Source of the DNA: Haladaptatus salinisoli | GTDB lineage: Archaea > Halobacteriota > Halobacteria > Halobacteriales > Haladaptataceae | Direction: 5' to 3' | Length of the DNA stretch: 64,000 bases | NCBI RefSeq assembly: GCF_020614375.1 | Contig: NZ_CP085330.1 | Coordinates: forward strand, 310,001 to 374,000 | Shown here: one piece after another, positions 41,332 through 50,158 of the stretch | How positions within the stretch are numbered: the first letter of the stretch is position 1 | Layout of the letters: every line of letters begins with the position of its first letter | The notes under the pieces: generated by a model | The model's database searches: none | What the model saw: only the letters and a program-made list of their open reading frames with translations | Told to the model about the DNA's origin: nothing | Made by a program: the position numbers and the translations under genes

Positions 41332-42129
41332 ATGTACCTCGCCGACAGGACGTGGCCGGAACTCGGTGACTACGTCGCGGAGGAATCGCTGGCGGTCGTC
41401 CCGCTCGGGTCGACCGAACAACACGGTCCGCACCTCCCGCTGGCGACCGACCACCTCATCGCGGAGGCGCTGGCCCGCGAGGCCGCCGACCGCGGGGGCT
41501 ACCTCTGCACGCCGACCGTCGACGTCGGCGTCAGCCCCCACCACAAGCAGTTCCACGGGACGATGTGGGTCGACCCGCCCGCGTTTCGGGACTACGTCGA
41601 TAGCTTCTCGCGGAACCTCTCCTACCACGGCATCGACCGCATCGTCTACGTCAACGCGCACGGCGGGAACACGGAGCACCTGCGGGAGGTCGGTCGCCGA
41701 CTGCGGGAGGACGAGGTGGCGTTCGCCGTCGAGTGGATGTGGGACGAGTCCATCCCGACGCTCGTCAGCGACCTCTTCGAGCACAACGGTCCGCACGGCG
41801 GCCCGAAGGAGACGGCGATGATACTGCACATCGCGCCGGACCTCGTCCGCGAGGAGAAACTGGAGGACGCCCGGGACGGCGGACTGGTGGAGCTATCGGA
41901 CGGGGACCTCTTCGTCCACGGCGCGCGCAACTACTACGACGCCATCGACAACACCGAAAACGGTGTGCTCGGCGACCAGACCGACGCGACGCCGGAGAAG
42001 GGCGAGCGGTTGTTCGAGGCCGCGACCGATCAACTCGTGAACCTGCTCGACTGGATAGACGAGAAGGACTTCGCCGACCTGATGGCGAAACCCCACGTCG
42101 ACCCGCAACCGGGAAGCCGGCGGTCGTAG
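41332..42129 (+). CDS. creatininase-family amidohydrolase (possibly ArfB-type formamide hydrolase)
   Basis: The product has 265 residues. Metal-binding motifs of the family are clear: PLGSTEQHGPHLPLATDH near 24-41, HKQFHGTM near 72 and NAHGGNTEHL near 105, with EHNGPHGGPKETAMIL near 150. Members include creatinine amidohydrolase, MftE and the archaeal ArfB, which removes a formyl group in F420/riboflavin synthesis. A role in F420 synthesis would be compatible with the F420-type gene at 22 kb, but assignment needs comparison with characterised ArfB. Confidence 0.85.
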   Translation: MYLADRTWPELGDYVAEESLAVVPLGSTEQHGPHLPLATDHLIAEALAREAADRGGYLCTPTVDVGVSPHHKQFHGTMWVDPPAFRDYVDSFSRNLSYHGIDRIVYVNAHGGNTEHLREVGRRLREDEVAFAVEWMWDESIPTLVSDLFEHNGPHGGPKETAMILHIAPDLVREEKLEDARDGGLVELSDGDLFVHGARNYYDAIDNTENGVLGDQTDATPEKGERLFEAATDQLVNLLDWIDEKDFADLMAKPHVDPQPGSRRS

Positions 42130-42164
42130 GCGCTCGCGGAAAGCGAAGTCGGCGGACGGGCGAT

Positions 42165-42911
42165 TCAGTGGACGGTGCGCTCGTCGGACGTGTCGATATC
42201 CTCGATCGGATCGCTGTTTCCGCGTTCCACGTCCGGCCCGTCCTCGTTCGGCGCGGCCCACTCGCAGGCGTTCGCCAGCACCCGCTGGATATCGTCGTCG
42301 TGGTAGATGGGGTACGTCTCGTGACCCGGTCGGAAGTAGAACACTCGGCCCTCGCCGCGCTGATAACAGCACCCGCTCCTGAAGACCTCGCCGCCCTCGA
42401 ACCACGAGGTGAAGACGAGCGAATCCGGTTCGGGAACGTCGAAGTGCTCGCCGTACATCTCGGCTTCGGACAGTTCGACGTACTCGTCGATGCCGTCGAC
42501 GATGGGATGGGCGGGGTCGGTCACCCACAACCGCTCTGTCTCGGCGGCCTCGCGCCACTTCAGCCCGCAGGTTGTCCCCATCAGCTCCTTGAATATCTTC
42601 GAGAAGTGCCCCGAGTGGAGGACGAGCAGCCCCATTCCGTCGAGGACGCGCTCTTTCACACGTTGCACCACCTCGTCGTCCACCTCGTCGTGGGCGGCGT
42701 GGCCCCACCACGTCAACACGTCCGTCTCGTCGAGGACCTCCTCCGACAGCCCGTGTTCCGGTTCGTCGAGGGTGGCCGTCCGCGTTTCGAACCCCCGGTC
42801 GGCGAGCGCGTCAGCGATGACCGCGTGAATTCCGTCGGGGTAGATCTCCGCGACTTCGTCGTGGTTCCGCTCGTGGACGTACTCGTTCCAGACGGTGACC
42901 GTCGTCGACAT
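42165..42911 (-). CDS. ThuA-like (trehalose utilisation) protein
   Basis: The product has 248 residues. The flavodoxin/class I glutamine-amidotransferase-like fold of ThuA is shown by [11 protein letters not shown] at the N-terminus, [60 protein letters not shown] and [16 protein letters not shown]. Family members occur in sugar utilisation loci, although none is nearby. A TATA element (gattaaac at 42933-42940) lies 25 bp upstream. Biochemical role uncertain. Confidence 0.87.
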   Translation of the reverse strand: MSTTVTVWNEYVHERNHDEVAEIYPDGIHAVIADALADRGFETRTATLDEPEHGLSEEVLDETDVLTWWGHAAHDEVDDEVVQRVKERVLDGMGLLVLHSGHFSKIFKELMGTTCGLKWREAAETERLWVTDPAHPIVDGIDEYVELSEAEMYGEHFDVPEPDSLVFTSWFEGGEVFRSGCCYQRGEGRVFYFRPGHETYPIYHDDDIQRVLANACEWAAPNEDGPDVERGNSDPIEDIDTSDERTVH

Positions 42912-42932
42912 AGCTACCTCCTACCGCCGTTC

Positions 42933-42940
42933 GATTAAAC
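42933..42940 (-). promoter_or_regulatory. TATA box of the ThuA-like gene
   Basis: This reads gtttaatc on the coding strand, 25 bp before the ATG at 42911. Confidence 0.5.
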
Positions 42941-43102
42941 CGTTTCACCAAGCGGCAAGAATCCACCATCGGCGGCGACTCTCGAACCCCCTCGACGTCG
43001 TGGAGTATCGGCGTCGAGACCGTCGCCGCCGACGGATCGTCCCGCCTCGCCTCGAAACGAACGGTGGACTGAAACGCGTCGGTCGCGTTAGTGCGGTAAC
43101 GA

Positions 43103-43324
43103 ATGTCTTTCCGCGCATCCGACGCCAACGAGTGTCCCGCCTGCGGTACCGAGTACGACCAGCGAATCATCGTGGAACGCGGCGACCGGTGGGACGACCT
43201 CTTCCCGGGGTCGCCGCTCGATTTCTTCACCCGCTATCGGCGGCGATGCACCGCCCCGTACGACGCGGACGAGGACAGACAGCTACCGGAGCGCGAACGA
43301 GCCGTCTACTTCCACGAGAAGTAG
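43103..43324 (+). CDS. small zinc-ribbon protein
   Basis: The product has 73 residues. A CxxC pair (ECPACGTEYDQ) near the N-terminus and a later Cys (RRRCTAPYD) suggest a zinc site. The rest is charged, with WDDLFPGSPLDFFTRYRR in the middle. It is about 100 bp upstream of the AidB-like acyl-CoA dehydrogenase but has no obvious link. Family not named with confidence. Confidence 0.72.
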   Translation: MSFRASDANECPACGTEYDQRIIVERGDRWDDLFPGSPLDFFTRYRRRCTAPYDADEDRQLPERERAVYFHEK

Positions 43325-43394
43325 CCGACCCGCGTCGGTTCCCCCTCGCCGCAGAAGGAGAAACTCGTCCCAACGCCTCGTCGGTTCTAGAATC

Positions 43395-43401
43395 CTTTAA
43401 C
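43395..43401 (+). promoter_or_regulatory. TATA box of the AidB-like acyl-CoA dehydrogenase gene
   Basis: The sequence ctttaac is centred 28 bp before the ATG at 43426. An imperfect dyad (tgtg-cgatga-caca) lies between it and the start. Confidence 0.5.
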
Positions 43402-43425
43402 AGCGGGGATGGTGTGCGATGACAC

Positions 43426-45207
43426 ATGACATCCCCGCCGTTCGACTACGGTCGCCACGACGAGGGTCGCGGCATGAACTACTGGCGCCACGACCCGGCG
43501 CTGCGGAAGGAAGCGCGACGGGTCTACCCAGAGGACGAGTTCGAGTGGGCCGAGGACCGACTGGACGAGTTCGGCGCCGTCGTCGGCGACACCATCGCGG
43601 ACAACGCGGACGTGATAGACGAACGCGGTCCCGAACTGTCCACGTACGACGAGCGCGGGAACGTCGCGAACGAGGTGTACTACCACCCCGCCCAGCGCGA
43701 GAACGAGCGTCTCACCTACGAGCGCGGCGTCGTCGCCGACGCCTTCCGACCGCCGCCGGGGCGCGACGAACCGCTCGGTCTCGTCCACACGCTCACGATG
43801 CAGTTGCTCCTCTCCTACGTCGACGCGGGATTCGTCTGTCCGGTCTCCATGACGGCGGGGGCCGCGCTCGTCCTGCGGAACCACGACGAGGACGGCCACC
43901 TCGACGACTACTTCGAGGGGCTGACCAGCCGGAACCGCGACGACCGCATCGAGGGGGCGATGTTCCTCACCGAGGAGCAGGGCGGCAGCGACGTGGGCGC
44001 GAACGAGACCGTCGCCGAACCGGTCGGCGATCCCTCCGAAACGCGGACGTACGAACTCACCGGCGAGAAGTGGTTCTGCAGCAACATCGACGCGCAGGGG
44101 ACGCTCGTGCTCGCGCGCCGCGCCGGCGCGCCGGAAGGAACGAAGGGGCTCTCGCTCTTCCTCGTCCCCCACGAGACGCGGGACGGCGAGTTGAACGACC
44201 AACTGTACCGCCGCCTCAAGGACAAACTCGGCACCATCAGCGTTCCGACGGGCGAAGTCGAGTTCCGCGGGGCCGAGGGCCACCTCGTCGGCGAACCCGA
44301 GCGGGGGTTCGAGTACATGACGACGATGCTGAACTGGGAGCGCGTCACCAACGCCGTGGGCGCGGTCGGCATCATGGGGCGCGCGCTCGTGGAGAGCAAG
44401 GTGCAGGCCGCGAACCGCGAGGCGTTCGGTCGGCCGATTCGGGAGTACCCGCTGATGAAGCGCGACCTCGTGGAGATGGCGGTGGACTACGAGGCGGCGC
44501 TGGCGTTCTCGCTGGAGGCCGGTCGCTGGCTCGACCGCTACGAGCGCGACCGCGACGACCGCGAGGCGTTCCGCCTGATGCGGACGCTCACGCCCATCGC
44601 CAAGCTTCGAACCGCCCGCATGGCGGTCGAGAACGCCTCCTACGCGATGGAGATTCAGGGCGGAAACGGCTACGTCGCGGACTTCGTCACCCACCGACTC
44701 CTCCGCGACGCCCAGGTGCTCCCCATCTGGGAGGGGACGTCGAACGTCCTCTCGCTCGACCTCCTGCGAACGCTGGAGCGGGAGGACGCCCACGAGGCGC
44801 TCCTCCCGCTCGTCGAGGGGTTCCTCGCCGACGCGGAGCATCCGTACCTCGAACCCCTCGCCGAAACCGTCTCCGAGGAGTTCGCGTCGCTGCAGGAGGC
44901 CACGCTCGCGCTGGCGGCGGGGGACGACGACTACGCGCAGCACGAGGCCAAGCGACTCGCCGACTACGTCTTCGACGTGGTGACCGCGAGCCTCCTGCTG
45001 TCGAACGCGCAGCGCGAACTCGACGAGGACGACGACGCCCGGAAGGCCGTCGTCGCCGAGCGGTTCGTCCGCCACATGCTCACGACGCCCTCCGCCCGCG
45101 GAATCGCCGACCGCGACGCGCCCGCGCTGGAGCACTTCGACGCCGTCGTCCGCCACGCGCCGCTGGACCCGGCGATGCTCGGCGAACCCGCGCCGGCCGA
45201 CGACTGA
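43426..45207 (+). CDS. acyl-CoA dehydrogenase, AidB-like
   Basis: The product has 593 residues, longer than the 380-400 of ordinary acyl-CoA dehydrogenases and close to AidB-type enzymes. Features are the N-terminal tyrosine-rich region (YDERGNVANEVYYHP), the FAD-binding FLTEEQGGSDVGANET near 185, KWFCSNIDAQGTLVLAR, the substrate-binding MNWERVTNA-like LNWERVTNAVGAVG, and the C-terminal MEIQGGNGYVADF followed by PIWEGTSNVLSLDLLRTL. Catalyses FAD-dependent oxidation of an acyl-CoA. It opens the catabolic cluster and is convergent with the next acyl-CoA dehydrogenase. Confidence 0.9.
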   Translation: MTSPPFDYGRHDEGRGMNYWRHDPALRKEARRVYPEDEFEWAEDRLDEFGAVVGDTIADNADVIDERGPELSTYDERGNVANEVYYHPAQRENERLTYERGVVADAFRPPPGRDEPLGLVHTLTMQLLLSYVDAGFVCPVSMTAGAALVLRNHDEDGHLDDYFEGLTSRNRDDRIEGAMFLTEEQGGSDVGANETVAEPVGDPSETRTYELTGEKWFCSNIDAQGTLVLARRAGAPEGTKGLSLFLVPHETRDGELNDQLYRRLKDKLGTISVPTGEVEFRGAEGHLVGEPERGFEYMTTMLNWERVTNAVGAVGIMGRALVESKVQAANREAFGRPIREYPLMKRDLVEMAVDYEAALAFSLEAGRWLDRYERDRDDREAFRLMRTLTPIAKLRTARMAVENASYAMEIQGGNGYVADFVTHRLLRDAQVLPIWEGTSNVLSLDLLRTLEREDAHEALLPLVEGFLADAEHPYLEPLAETVSEEFASLQEATLALAAGDDDYAQHEAKRLADYVFDVVTASLLLSNAQRELDEDDDARKAVVAERFVRHMLTTPSARGIADRDAPALEHFDAVVRHAPLDPAMLGEPAPADD

Positions 45208-45258
45208 GTCCGACCGACGGTGCCGCCGACCGCCGCCACGTCGCGGCTTCGAGGCGGC

Positions 45259-46473
45259 TCACCCCTCGTACTCGGGGATGTTCTCGAGTTCGCTCGTATC
45301 GACGTTCTCGAACGCTTCGCGGGCGATGACGCGCTTGTGAACCTCGTCCGCGCCGTCGACGATGCGGAACGCGCGGACGTTCTCGTAGAAGTCCGCGATG
45401 GGGAGGTCCTTCCCGATTCCGCTCCCGCCGCAGAGTTGGAGGCAGTCGTCGATGACGTCCTGCACGACGTTCGCAGTGAATACCTTCGCCATGGAGACGG
45501 GGACGCGGGCCTCGCCGCCGCCCGCTATCTCGCGGGCGGCGTGTCGAACCATCGTCCTCGCGGCGTGCAGTCGCGTCTCGGCCTCGGCGACCCTGAAGCG
45601 CGGATTCTGTTTCTCGCTTATCGGCGTCCCGAACGCCTCGCGCTCGCTCGTGTACGCCTTCGCGACGTCGAGCGCGCGCTCGGCCATCCCCGAAAAGCGC
45701 ATGCAGTGCGTGAGTCGGGCGGGGCCGAGGCGCTGCTGTGCGTGCCTGAACCCCTCGTTCAGTTCGCCGAGGAGGGCGTCCTCGGGGACGCGGACGTTCT
45801 CGTACCGTATCTCGGCGTGTCCGGTCCCGGTGAGACCGCCGCCGACGTGCGGGATGTCCCGGACGATTTCGACGCCCGGCGTCTCCGCGGGCACGAGGAA
45901 GAGCGAGCACCCGCGGTAGGGGTGGGCGTCCGGGTCGGTTCGCGCCATCACGATGAGCACGTCCGCCTCGCTCCCCTGCGTCGTCCACCACTTGTGACCG
46001 TCGATGACCCACTCGTCGCCGTCCTTCTCGGCGGTCGTCCGAATCATCTTCGGGTCCGACCCCGCGCCCGGCGACGGTTCGGTCATCGAGAATCCCGACC
46101 GCGCTTCCCCGGCGACGAGGGGGCGGAGCCACGCCTCCTTCTGCGCGTCGGTTCCGAACTGCTCCAGCGTGTGCATGTTCCCCTCGTCCGGCGCGTCGAC
46201 CCTGATGGCCGCCGGACCGAGCAGGCTGCGCCCGGCCGCTTCGAACACCGGGAGCATGTCCCGGTACCCGAGTCCGTGACCGCCGTACTCCTCGGGGAGG
46301 TGCGGGGCGTAGACCCCGTCGTCTCGGGCGGCGTCGCGCAGTTCTCGAATCGTCCCGTCGTCGACCGGCCCGTTTCCGAGCGCCTCGCGCTCGACGGGAA
46401 CCACGACCTCGTCGATGAACTCGCGCGTCCGCGCGGCGAACGTCCGGGCAGTCTCTGAGTCGTCGTACTCCAT
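45259..46473 (-). CDS. acyl-CoA dehydrogenase (ACAD10/11-like)
   Basis: The product has 404 residues from ATG 46473 (MEYDDSETA). The first ACAD signature lies in FSMTEPSPGAGSDPKMI and the second in QLCGGSGIGKDLPIADFYENVRAFRIVDGADEVHK; KWWTTQGSEADVLIVMAR is the flavin region. The TATA element at 46495-46503 is 26 bp before 46473 and decides against the upstream ATG at 46494. It is divergent from an APH-type phosphotransferase. This pairing mirrors eukaryotic ACAD10/11, in which such domains are fused and act on 4-hydroxyacyl-CoAs. Confidence 0.9.
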   Translation of the reverse strand: MEYDDSETARTFAARTREFIDEVVVPVEREALGNGPVDDGTIRELRDAARDDGVYAPHLPEEYGGHGLGYRDMLPVFEAAGRSLLGPAAIRVDAPDEGNMHTLEQFGTDAQKEAWLRPLVAGEARSGFSMTEPSPGAGSDPKMIRTTAEKDGDEWVIDGHKWWTTQGSEADVLIVMARTDPDAHPYRGCSLFLVPAETPGVEIVRDIPHVGGGLTGTGHAEIRYENVRVPEDALLGELNEGFRHAQQRLGPARLTHCMRFSGMAERALDVAKAYTSEREAFGTPISEKQNPRFRVAEAETRLHAARTMVRHAAREIAGGGEARVPVSMAKVFTANVVQDVIDDCLQLCGGSGIGKDLPIADFYENVRAFRIVDGADEVHKRVIAREAFENVDTSELENIPEYEG

Positions 46474-46494
46474 ACCGTCTACACTGACCCACAT

Positions 46495-46503
46495 TGTAAA
46501 AAG
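46495..46503 (-). promoter_or_regulatory. TATA box of the ACAD10/11-like gene
   Basis: This reads cttttttaca-like ctttttaca on the coding strand, centred 26 bp from ATG 46473. Confidence 0.5.
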
Positions 46504-46523
46504 AGTAGCGCAGAACAGCCACT

Positions 46524-46531
46524 ATCGTTAA
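46524..46531. promoter_or_regulatory. ATCGTTAA element in the ACAD/APH divergent promoter
   Basis: The full match with the copy at 58225-58235 is 11 bases (actatcgttaa). It lies between the two divergent TATA boxes (46495-46503 and 46541-46547), a suitable place for a regulator of both genes. Confidence 0.45.
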
Positions 46532-46540
46532 GCTTCACCC

Positions 46541-46547
46541 ATAAATA
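46541..46547 (+). promoter_or_regulatory. TATA box of the APH-maoC genes
   Basis: The sequence ataaata is centred 32 bp before the ATG at 46576, implying a leader of about 6 bases. Confidence 0.5.
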
Positions 46548-46575
46548 CTCGTACAATGAACACGAACGGAGGAGT

Positions 46576-47649
46576 ATGTCCGACTCGAATCAGGAGGAGT
46601 ACTTCGACCGACTCGTCGACGAGGACGCGCTGGAGGCGTTTTTGACGGACGAACTCGGCTCGGCGGGGTCGTACGCGGTCGAGCGCCACGCGGCCGGCCA
46701 CTCGAACGAGACCCTGTTCGTCGAGTGGGGCGAGCGAACGCTGGTCGTCCGACGACCGCCGCCGGGCGAGACGGCGGACACGGCCCACGACGTCCTCCGG
46801 GAGTTCCGCGTTACGGACGCCCTCCAGGGAACCGAGGTTCCCGTCCCGAATACCGTCGCGGCGTGCGAGGACCGCGGCGTCATCGGGAGCAACTTCTACG
46901 TGATGGAACTGGTCGAGGGCGACGTGCTCCGCGAATCGGAACCCGACCGGTTCGACTCGCGGTCGCACCGCCGGCGAATCGGCGAGGAACTCGTCGACAC
47001 CCTCGCGTCCGTCCACACCGTCGAGTACGAGGCGGTGGGACTCGGCGAGTTCGGCCATCCCGAGGGGTACACGGAGCGACAGGTCGAACGCTGGGGCCAG
47101 CAGTTGGCGTGGGCGTTCGAGCGCACCGCCGACGAGCGCGCGGTTCCGGAACTGGAGCGGGTCGGCGAGTGGCTCGAAGCGTCGACGCCGACGGGCCACC
47201 CCCGAGCGCTCGTACACGGCGACTACAAACTCGACAACGTGATGTTCGGGCCGGGAACGCCGCCCGAGTTGGTCGCGGTCTTCGACTGGGAGATGAGCAC
47301 GCTCGGCGACCCCCGCGCGGACCTCGGGTGGATGCTCTCGTACTGGCGCGACGCGAAGGACCCGGAACCGGCCGTTCCGGAGCTGACGGCGACGTTCATG
47401 GAGCGCGACGGCTACCCGACCCGCCGGGAACTCGTCGAGCGGTACGAGGAGCGGACGGGAATCGCGTTCGAACACGAGCGGTTCTATCGGGCGCTCGCGG
47501 TCTACAAACTCGCCGCCCTCGGCGAGATGTTCTACCGGCGCTACCTCGAGGGGAACAGCGACGACGAGATGTACCCGCTCATGGAAGAACGGGTGCCGGC
47601 GCTCGCCGAGCGCGCGGTTCGCATCATCGAGGGGGAGGAACCGCTGTGA
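46576..47649 (+). CDS. aminoglycoside-phosphotransferase-like (APH/choline kinase fold) kinase of acyl-CoA metabolism
   Basis: The product has 357 residues. The kinase motifs are the nucleotide-binding AGHSNETLFVEWG with LVVRRPP Lys-equivalent region, the catalytic loop HGDYKLDN with H214 and D216, and the metal-binding FDWEMSTLGDP. This is the APH family found with acyl-CoA dehydrogenases in bacteria and in ACAD10/11, where the kinase phosphorylates 4-hydroxyacyl-CoA before elimination. The neighbours, a divergent ACAD and a coupled MaoC hydratase (GTGA overlap), support that role by analogy. An antibiotic-resistance role is unlikely. Confidence 0.88.
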   Translation: MSDSNQEEYFDRLVDEDALEAFLTDELGSAGSYAVERHAAGHSNETLFVEWGERTLVVRRPPPGETADTAHDVLREFRVTDALQGTEVPVPNTVAACEDRGVIGSNFYVMELVEGDVLRESEPDRFDSRSHRRRIGEELVDTLASVHTVEYEAVGLGEFGHPEGYTERQVERWGQQLAWAFERTADERAVPELERVGEWLEASTPTGHPRALVHGDYKLDNVMFGPGTPPELVAVFDWEMSTLGDPRADLGWMLSYWRDAKDPEPAVPELTATFMERDGYPTRRELVERYEERTGIAFEHERFYRALAVYKLAALGEMFYRRYLEGNSDDEMYPLMEERVPALAERAVRIIEGEEPL

Positions 47650-48086
47650 GCACTTACGCGGACGTCGCCGTCGGCGACGTCGACGAATTCGGCCGCTACG
47701 AGGTCACGAAAGGGGAGATACTCTCGTTCGCCGAGCGGTACGACCCGCAGCCGTTCCACGTTGACGAGGAGGCGGCGGCGGAGTCGATGTACGGCGGATT
47801 GATCGCGAGCGGGTGGCACACCTGCGCGATGACGATGCGACTGCTCGTGGAGAACTCCCTCGACGAGGAGGGGAGCCTCGGGTCGCCGGGCGTCGACGAG
47901 ATTCGGTTCCGCCGACCGGTGCGACCGGGGGACGTGCTCTCCGTCCGAACCGAGGTGACCGATAAACGCCCGCTGGAGAGCGACCCTCGGCGAGGACTGG
48001 TGAAATCGCACGTGGAGACCTCGAATCAGGACGACGAAATCGTGCTCTCGATGGAGACCGCGATGTTCGTGCGCCGCGGCGAGTGA
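47646..48086 (+). CDS. MaoC-like hotdog dehydratase
   Basis: The product has 146 residues with a GTG start overlapping the APH stop (GTGA). The R-hydratase motif is FAERYDPQPFHVDEEAA near 27-43 (Asp and His of the catalytic pair), followed by GGLIASGWHTCAMTMRL and VRPGDVLSVRTEV. It hydrates trans-2-enoyl-CoA or related substrates. Translational coupling to the APH gene indicates a shared pathway step. Confidence 0.9.
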   Translation: MSTYADVAVGDVDEFGRYEVTKGEILSFAERYDPQPFHVDEEAAAESMYGGLIASGWHTCAMTMRLLVENSLDEEGSLGSPGVDEIRFRRPVRPGDVLSVRTEVTDKRPLESDPRRGLVKSHVETSNQDDEIVLSMETAMFVRRGE

Positions 48087-48174
48087 ACCGACCAACCGCT
48101 ATCGAAACCCGTGTTTAGCTTTCCAGTGCTTTCTCAGAACGAATTTTTCCTAACAACGTAATGTAAAAAGTGAG

Positions 48175-48182
48175 GATTAATG
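48175..48182 (+). promoter_or_regulatory. TATA box of the hydroxyacyl-CoA dehydrogenase/hydratase gene
   Basis: The sequence gattaatg is centred 27 bp before the ATG at 48206 and supports that start over the GTG at 48170. Confidence 0.5.
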
Positions 48183-48205
48183 TAGGACGGCGCGAACAGG
48201 TACGT

Positions 48206-50158
48206 ATGGACGTCACCGACATCGAACGCGTCGCGGTGCTCGGCGCGGGCAACATGGGTCACGGCATCGCCGAGGTCGTCGCCATGGCCGGGTATCCGGT
48301 CACGATGCGCGACATCGAGAGCGACATCGTGGAAGACGGGTACGAGAGCATCGAGTGGAGTCTGCGGAAACTCGCGGAGAAAGACCGTCTCGACGAACCC
48401 CCGGAGGAAATCCTCGACCGCATCGAGACGACGGTCGACCTCGAAGCGGCGGTTTCGGACGCCGACTTCGTCGTCGAGGCCGCCCCCGAGCGACTCGACC
48501 TCAAACGGGACATCTTCGCCGAACTCGCCGAACTCGCGCCGGAGGACGCGCTGCTCGCCTCGAACACGTCGTCGCTCTCCATCACGAAGATCGCCGCGGC
48601 GACCGACGACCCCGACCGCGTCGCCGGGATGCACTTTTTCAACCCGCCGGTGAAGATGGACCTCGTCGAGGTCATCTACGGGGAAGAGACCGCCGACGAG
48701 ACCGCCGAAACCGTCTACGAGTTCGTCGAAGCCGTCGGAAAGACGCCGATCTACGTCCGGAAGGACGTGAACGGATTCGTCGTGAACTCGGTGCTCGGCC
48801 CGTTCTTGGACGAACCCGCGTGGATGGCCTCGAACGACGAGGCGACCGTCCGACAGGCGGACGCCGCGATGGTTCACCGGCGCGGCTACCCGATGGGGCC
48901 GTTCGAACTCGCCGACCTCACGGGACTCGACGTGGGCTACCACGTCCGAAAGGAGGCCGGGAAAACGATTCCGCCCGTCCTCCGAGAGAGGGTCGAGGCG
49001 GAGGAGCTCGGCCGGAAAACCGGAACCGGGTACTACGAGTACGAGGACGGCGACGGGGCGGACTACGAACCGGAGGACGGCGAGGGGTTCGACACCCTCC
49101 GCGTCGAGGCTCGCATGGTGAACGAGGCCGCCAAACTCGTCGGCGACGACGTGGCGACCCCCGAGGCGGTCGACACCGGGATGCGCCTCGGCACCGGGTT
49201 CCCCGAGGGGCCGTGCGGACGCGCGGACGAAATCGGACTCGACGCGGTGCTCTCGAAGTTGGAGGACCTCCGCGAGGAGACCGGCGAGGACCGCTTCGAA
49301 CCCGCCGAGTACCTCGTCGAACTCGTCGAAGCGGGGAAGACCGGGCGGGATTCCGGCGAGGGGTTCTACGAGTACTCGTCCGACGGAATCGGCGACTACC
49401 GGTTCCTGAACTACGAGCTCGACGACGGCCTCCTCACCGTCGAACTCGACCGCCCCGAGCGACTGAACGCGCTCTCGGGCGACCTCCTCGGCGAGATAGA
49501 CCACCTCCTCTCGAACGCGGACGTAGACGACGTCCGCTGCGTCGTGTTCGAGGGCGCGGGCGACCGGGCGTTCAGCGCGGGTGCCGACATCGGCGGCTTC
49601 GCGGACGCAACGCCAACCGACTTCGTGGACGTGACGCCCGCCTTCGAGACCGTCAACGAGTTCGACCGTCCGACGATAGCGAAGGTGGACGGCTTCTGTC
49701 TCGGGGCCGGCCTCGAACTGGCGCTCGCCTGCGACCTCCGAATCGCCACCGAAGGCTCCGAGTTCGGCTCGCCCGAGATCGGCCTCGGCCTCATCCCGGG
49801 CGGCGGGGGCACCCAGCGTCTCCTCCGGATACTCGGGGAGACGCGGGCGAAGGAACTCGTCTTCCGCGGCAACCGCATCGACGCCGAGCGAGCCGAGGAG
49901 TGGGGCCTCGTCAACCGCTGCGTCCCCGAGGACGAGTTCGAGGGGGTCGTCGCGGAGTTCGTCGACGACCTCCTCCGAGGGCCGCCCGTCGCGCTGAAGG
50001 TCGCGAAGACGGTCATGAACGAGGGGGCGGACGCCAGCCTCGACGCCGCGCTGGCGATGGAGAGTCAGGGCTTCGGCCTGTTGATGAGTACCGACGACGT
50101 CCGCGAGGGGACGGCGGCGTTCCGCGAGAAGCGCGACCCCGAGTTCGAAGGGCGCTAG
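48206..50158 (+). CDS. bifunctional 3-hydroxyacyl-CoA dehydrogenase / enoyl-CoA hydratase
   Basis: The product has 650 residues from ATG 48206. The dehydrogenase half (1-395) has the NAD motif LGAGNMGHG at 12-20, SNTSSLSIT, the catalytic His in GMHFFNPPVKM, and two 3HCDH C-terminal domains (GFVVNSVLGP...YPMGPFELADLTG and a second near 300). The hydratase half (about 405-650) has FSAGADIGGF and the oxyanion region CLGAGLELALACDLRIA with GSPEIGLGLIPGGGGTQRL carrying the catalytic Glu. The domain order is the reverse of bacterial FadB. It performs two consecutive beta-oxidation steps. Confidence 0.93.
   Translation: MDVTDIERVAVLGAGNMGHGIAEVVAMAGYPVTMRDIESDIVEDGYESIEWSLRKLAEKDRLDEPPEEILDRIETTVDLEAAVSDADFVVEAAPERLDLKRDIFAELAELAPEDALLASNTSSLSITKIAAATDDPDRVAGMHFFNPPVKMDLVEVIYGEETADETAETVYEFVEAVGKTPIYVRKDVNGFVVNSVLGPFLDEPAWMASNDEATVRQADAAMVHRRGYPMGPFELADLTGLDVGYHVRKEAGKTIPPVLRERVEAEELGRKTGTGYYEYEDGDGADYEPEDGEGFDTLRVEARMVNEAAKLVGDDVATPEAVDTGMRLGTGFPEGPCGRADEIGLDAVLSKLEDLREETGEDRFEPAEYLVELVEAGKTGRDSGEGFYEYSSDGIGDYRFLNYELDDGLLTVELDRPERLNALSGDLLGEIDHLLSNADVDDVRCVVFEGAGDRAFSAGADIGGFADATPTDFVDVTPAFETVNEFDRPTIAKVDGFCLGAGLELALACDLRIATEGSEFGSPEIGLGLIPGGGGTQRLLRILGETRAKELVFRGNRIDAERAEEWGLVNRCVPEDEFEGVVAEFVDDLLRGPPVALKVAKTVMNEGADASLDAALAMESQGFGLLMSTDDVREGTAAFREKRDPEFEGR

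Noticed and set aside
39700-41829. long open frame antisense to trpS and the acetyltransferase
   Set aside because: Antisense artefact of codon bias; trpS and GNAT motifs are clear on the plus strand.
43387-45156. long open frame antisense to the AidB-like gene
   Set aside because: No recognisable domain; acyl-CoA dehydrogenase signatures lie on the other strand.
46576-47649. APH-type protein as an antibiotic-resistance gene
   Set aside because: Its neighbours are acyl-CoA enzymes and it is coupled to a MaoC hydratase, matching the metabolic APH subgroup.
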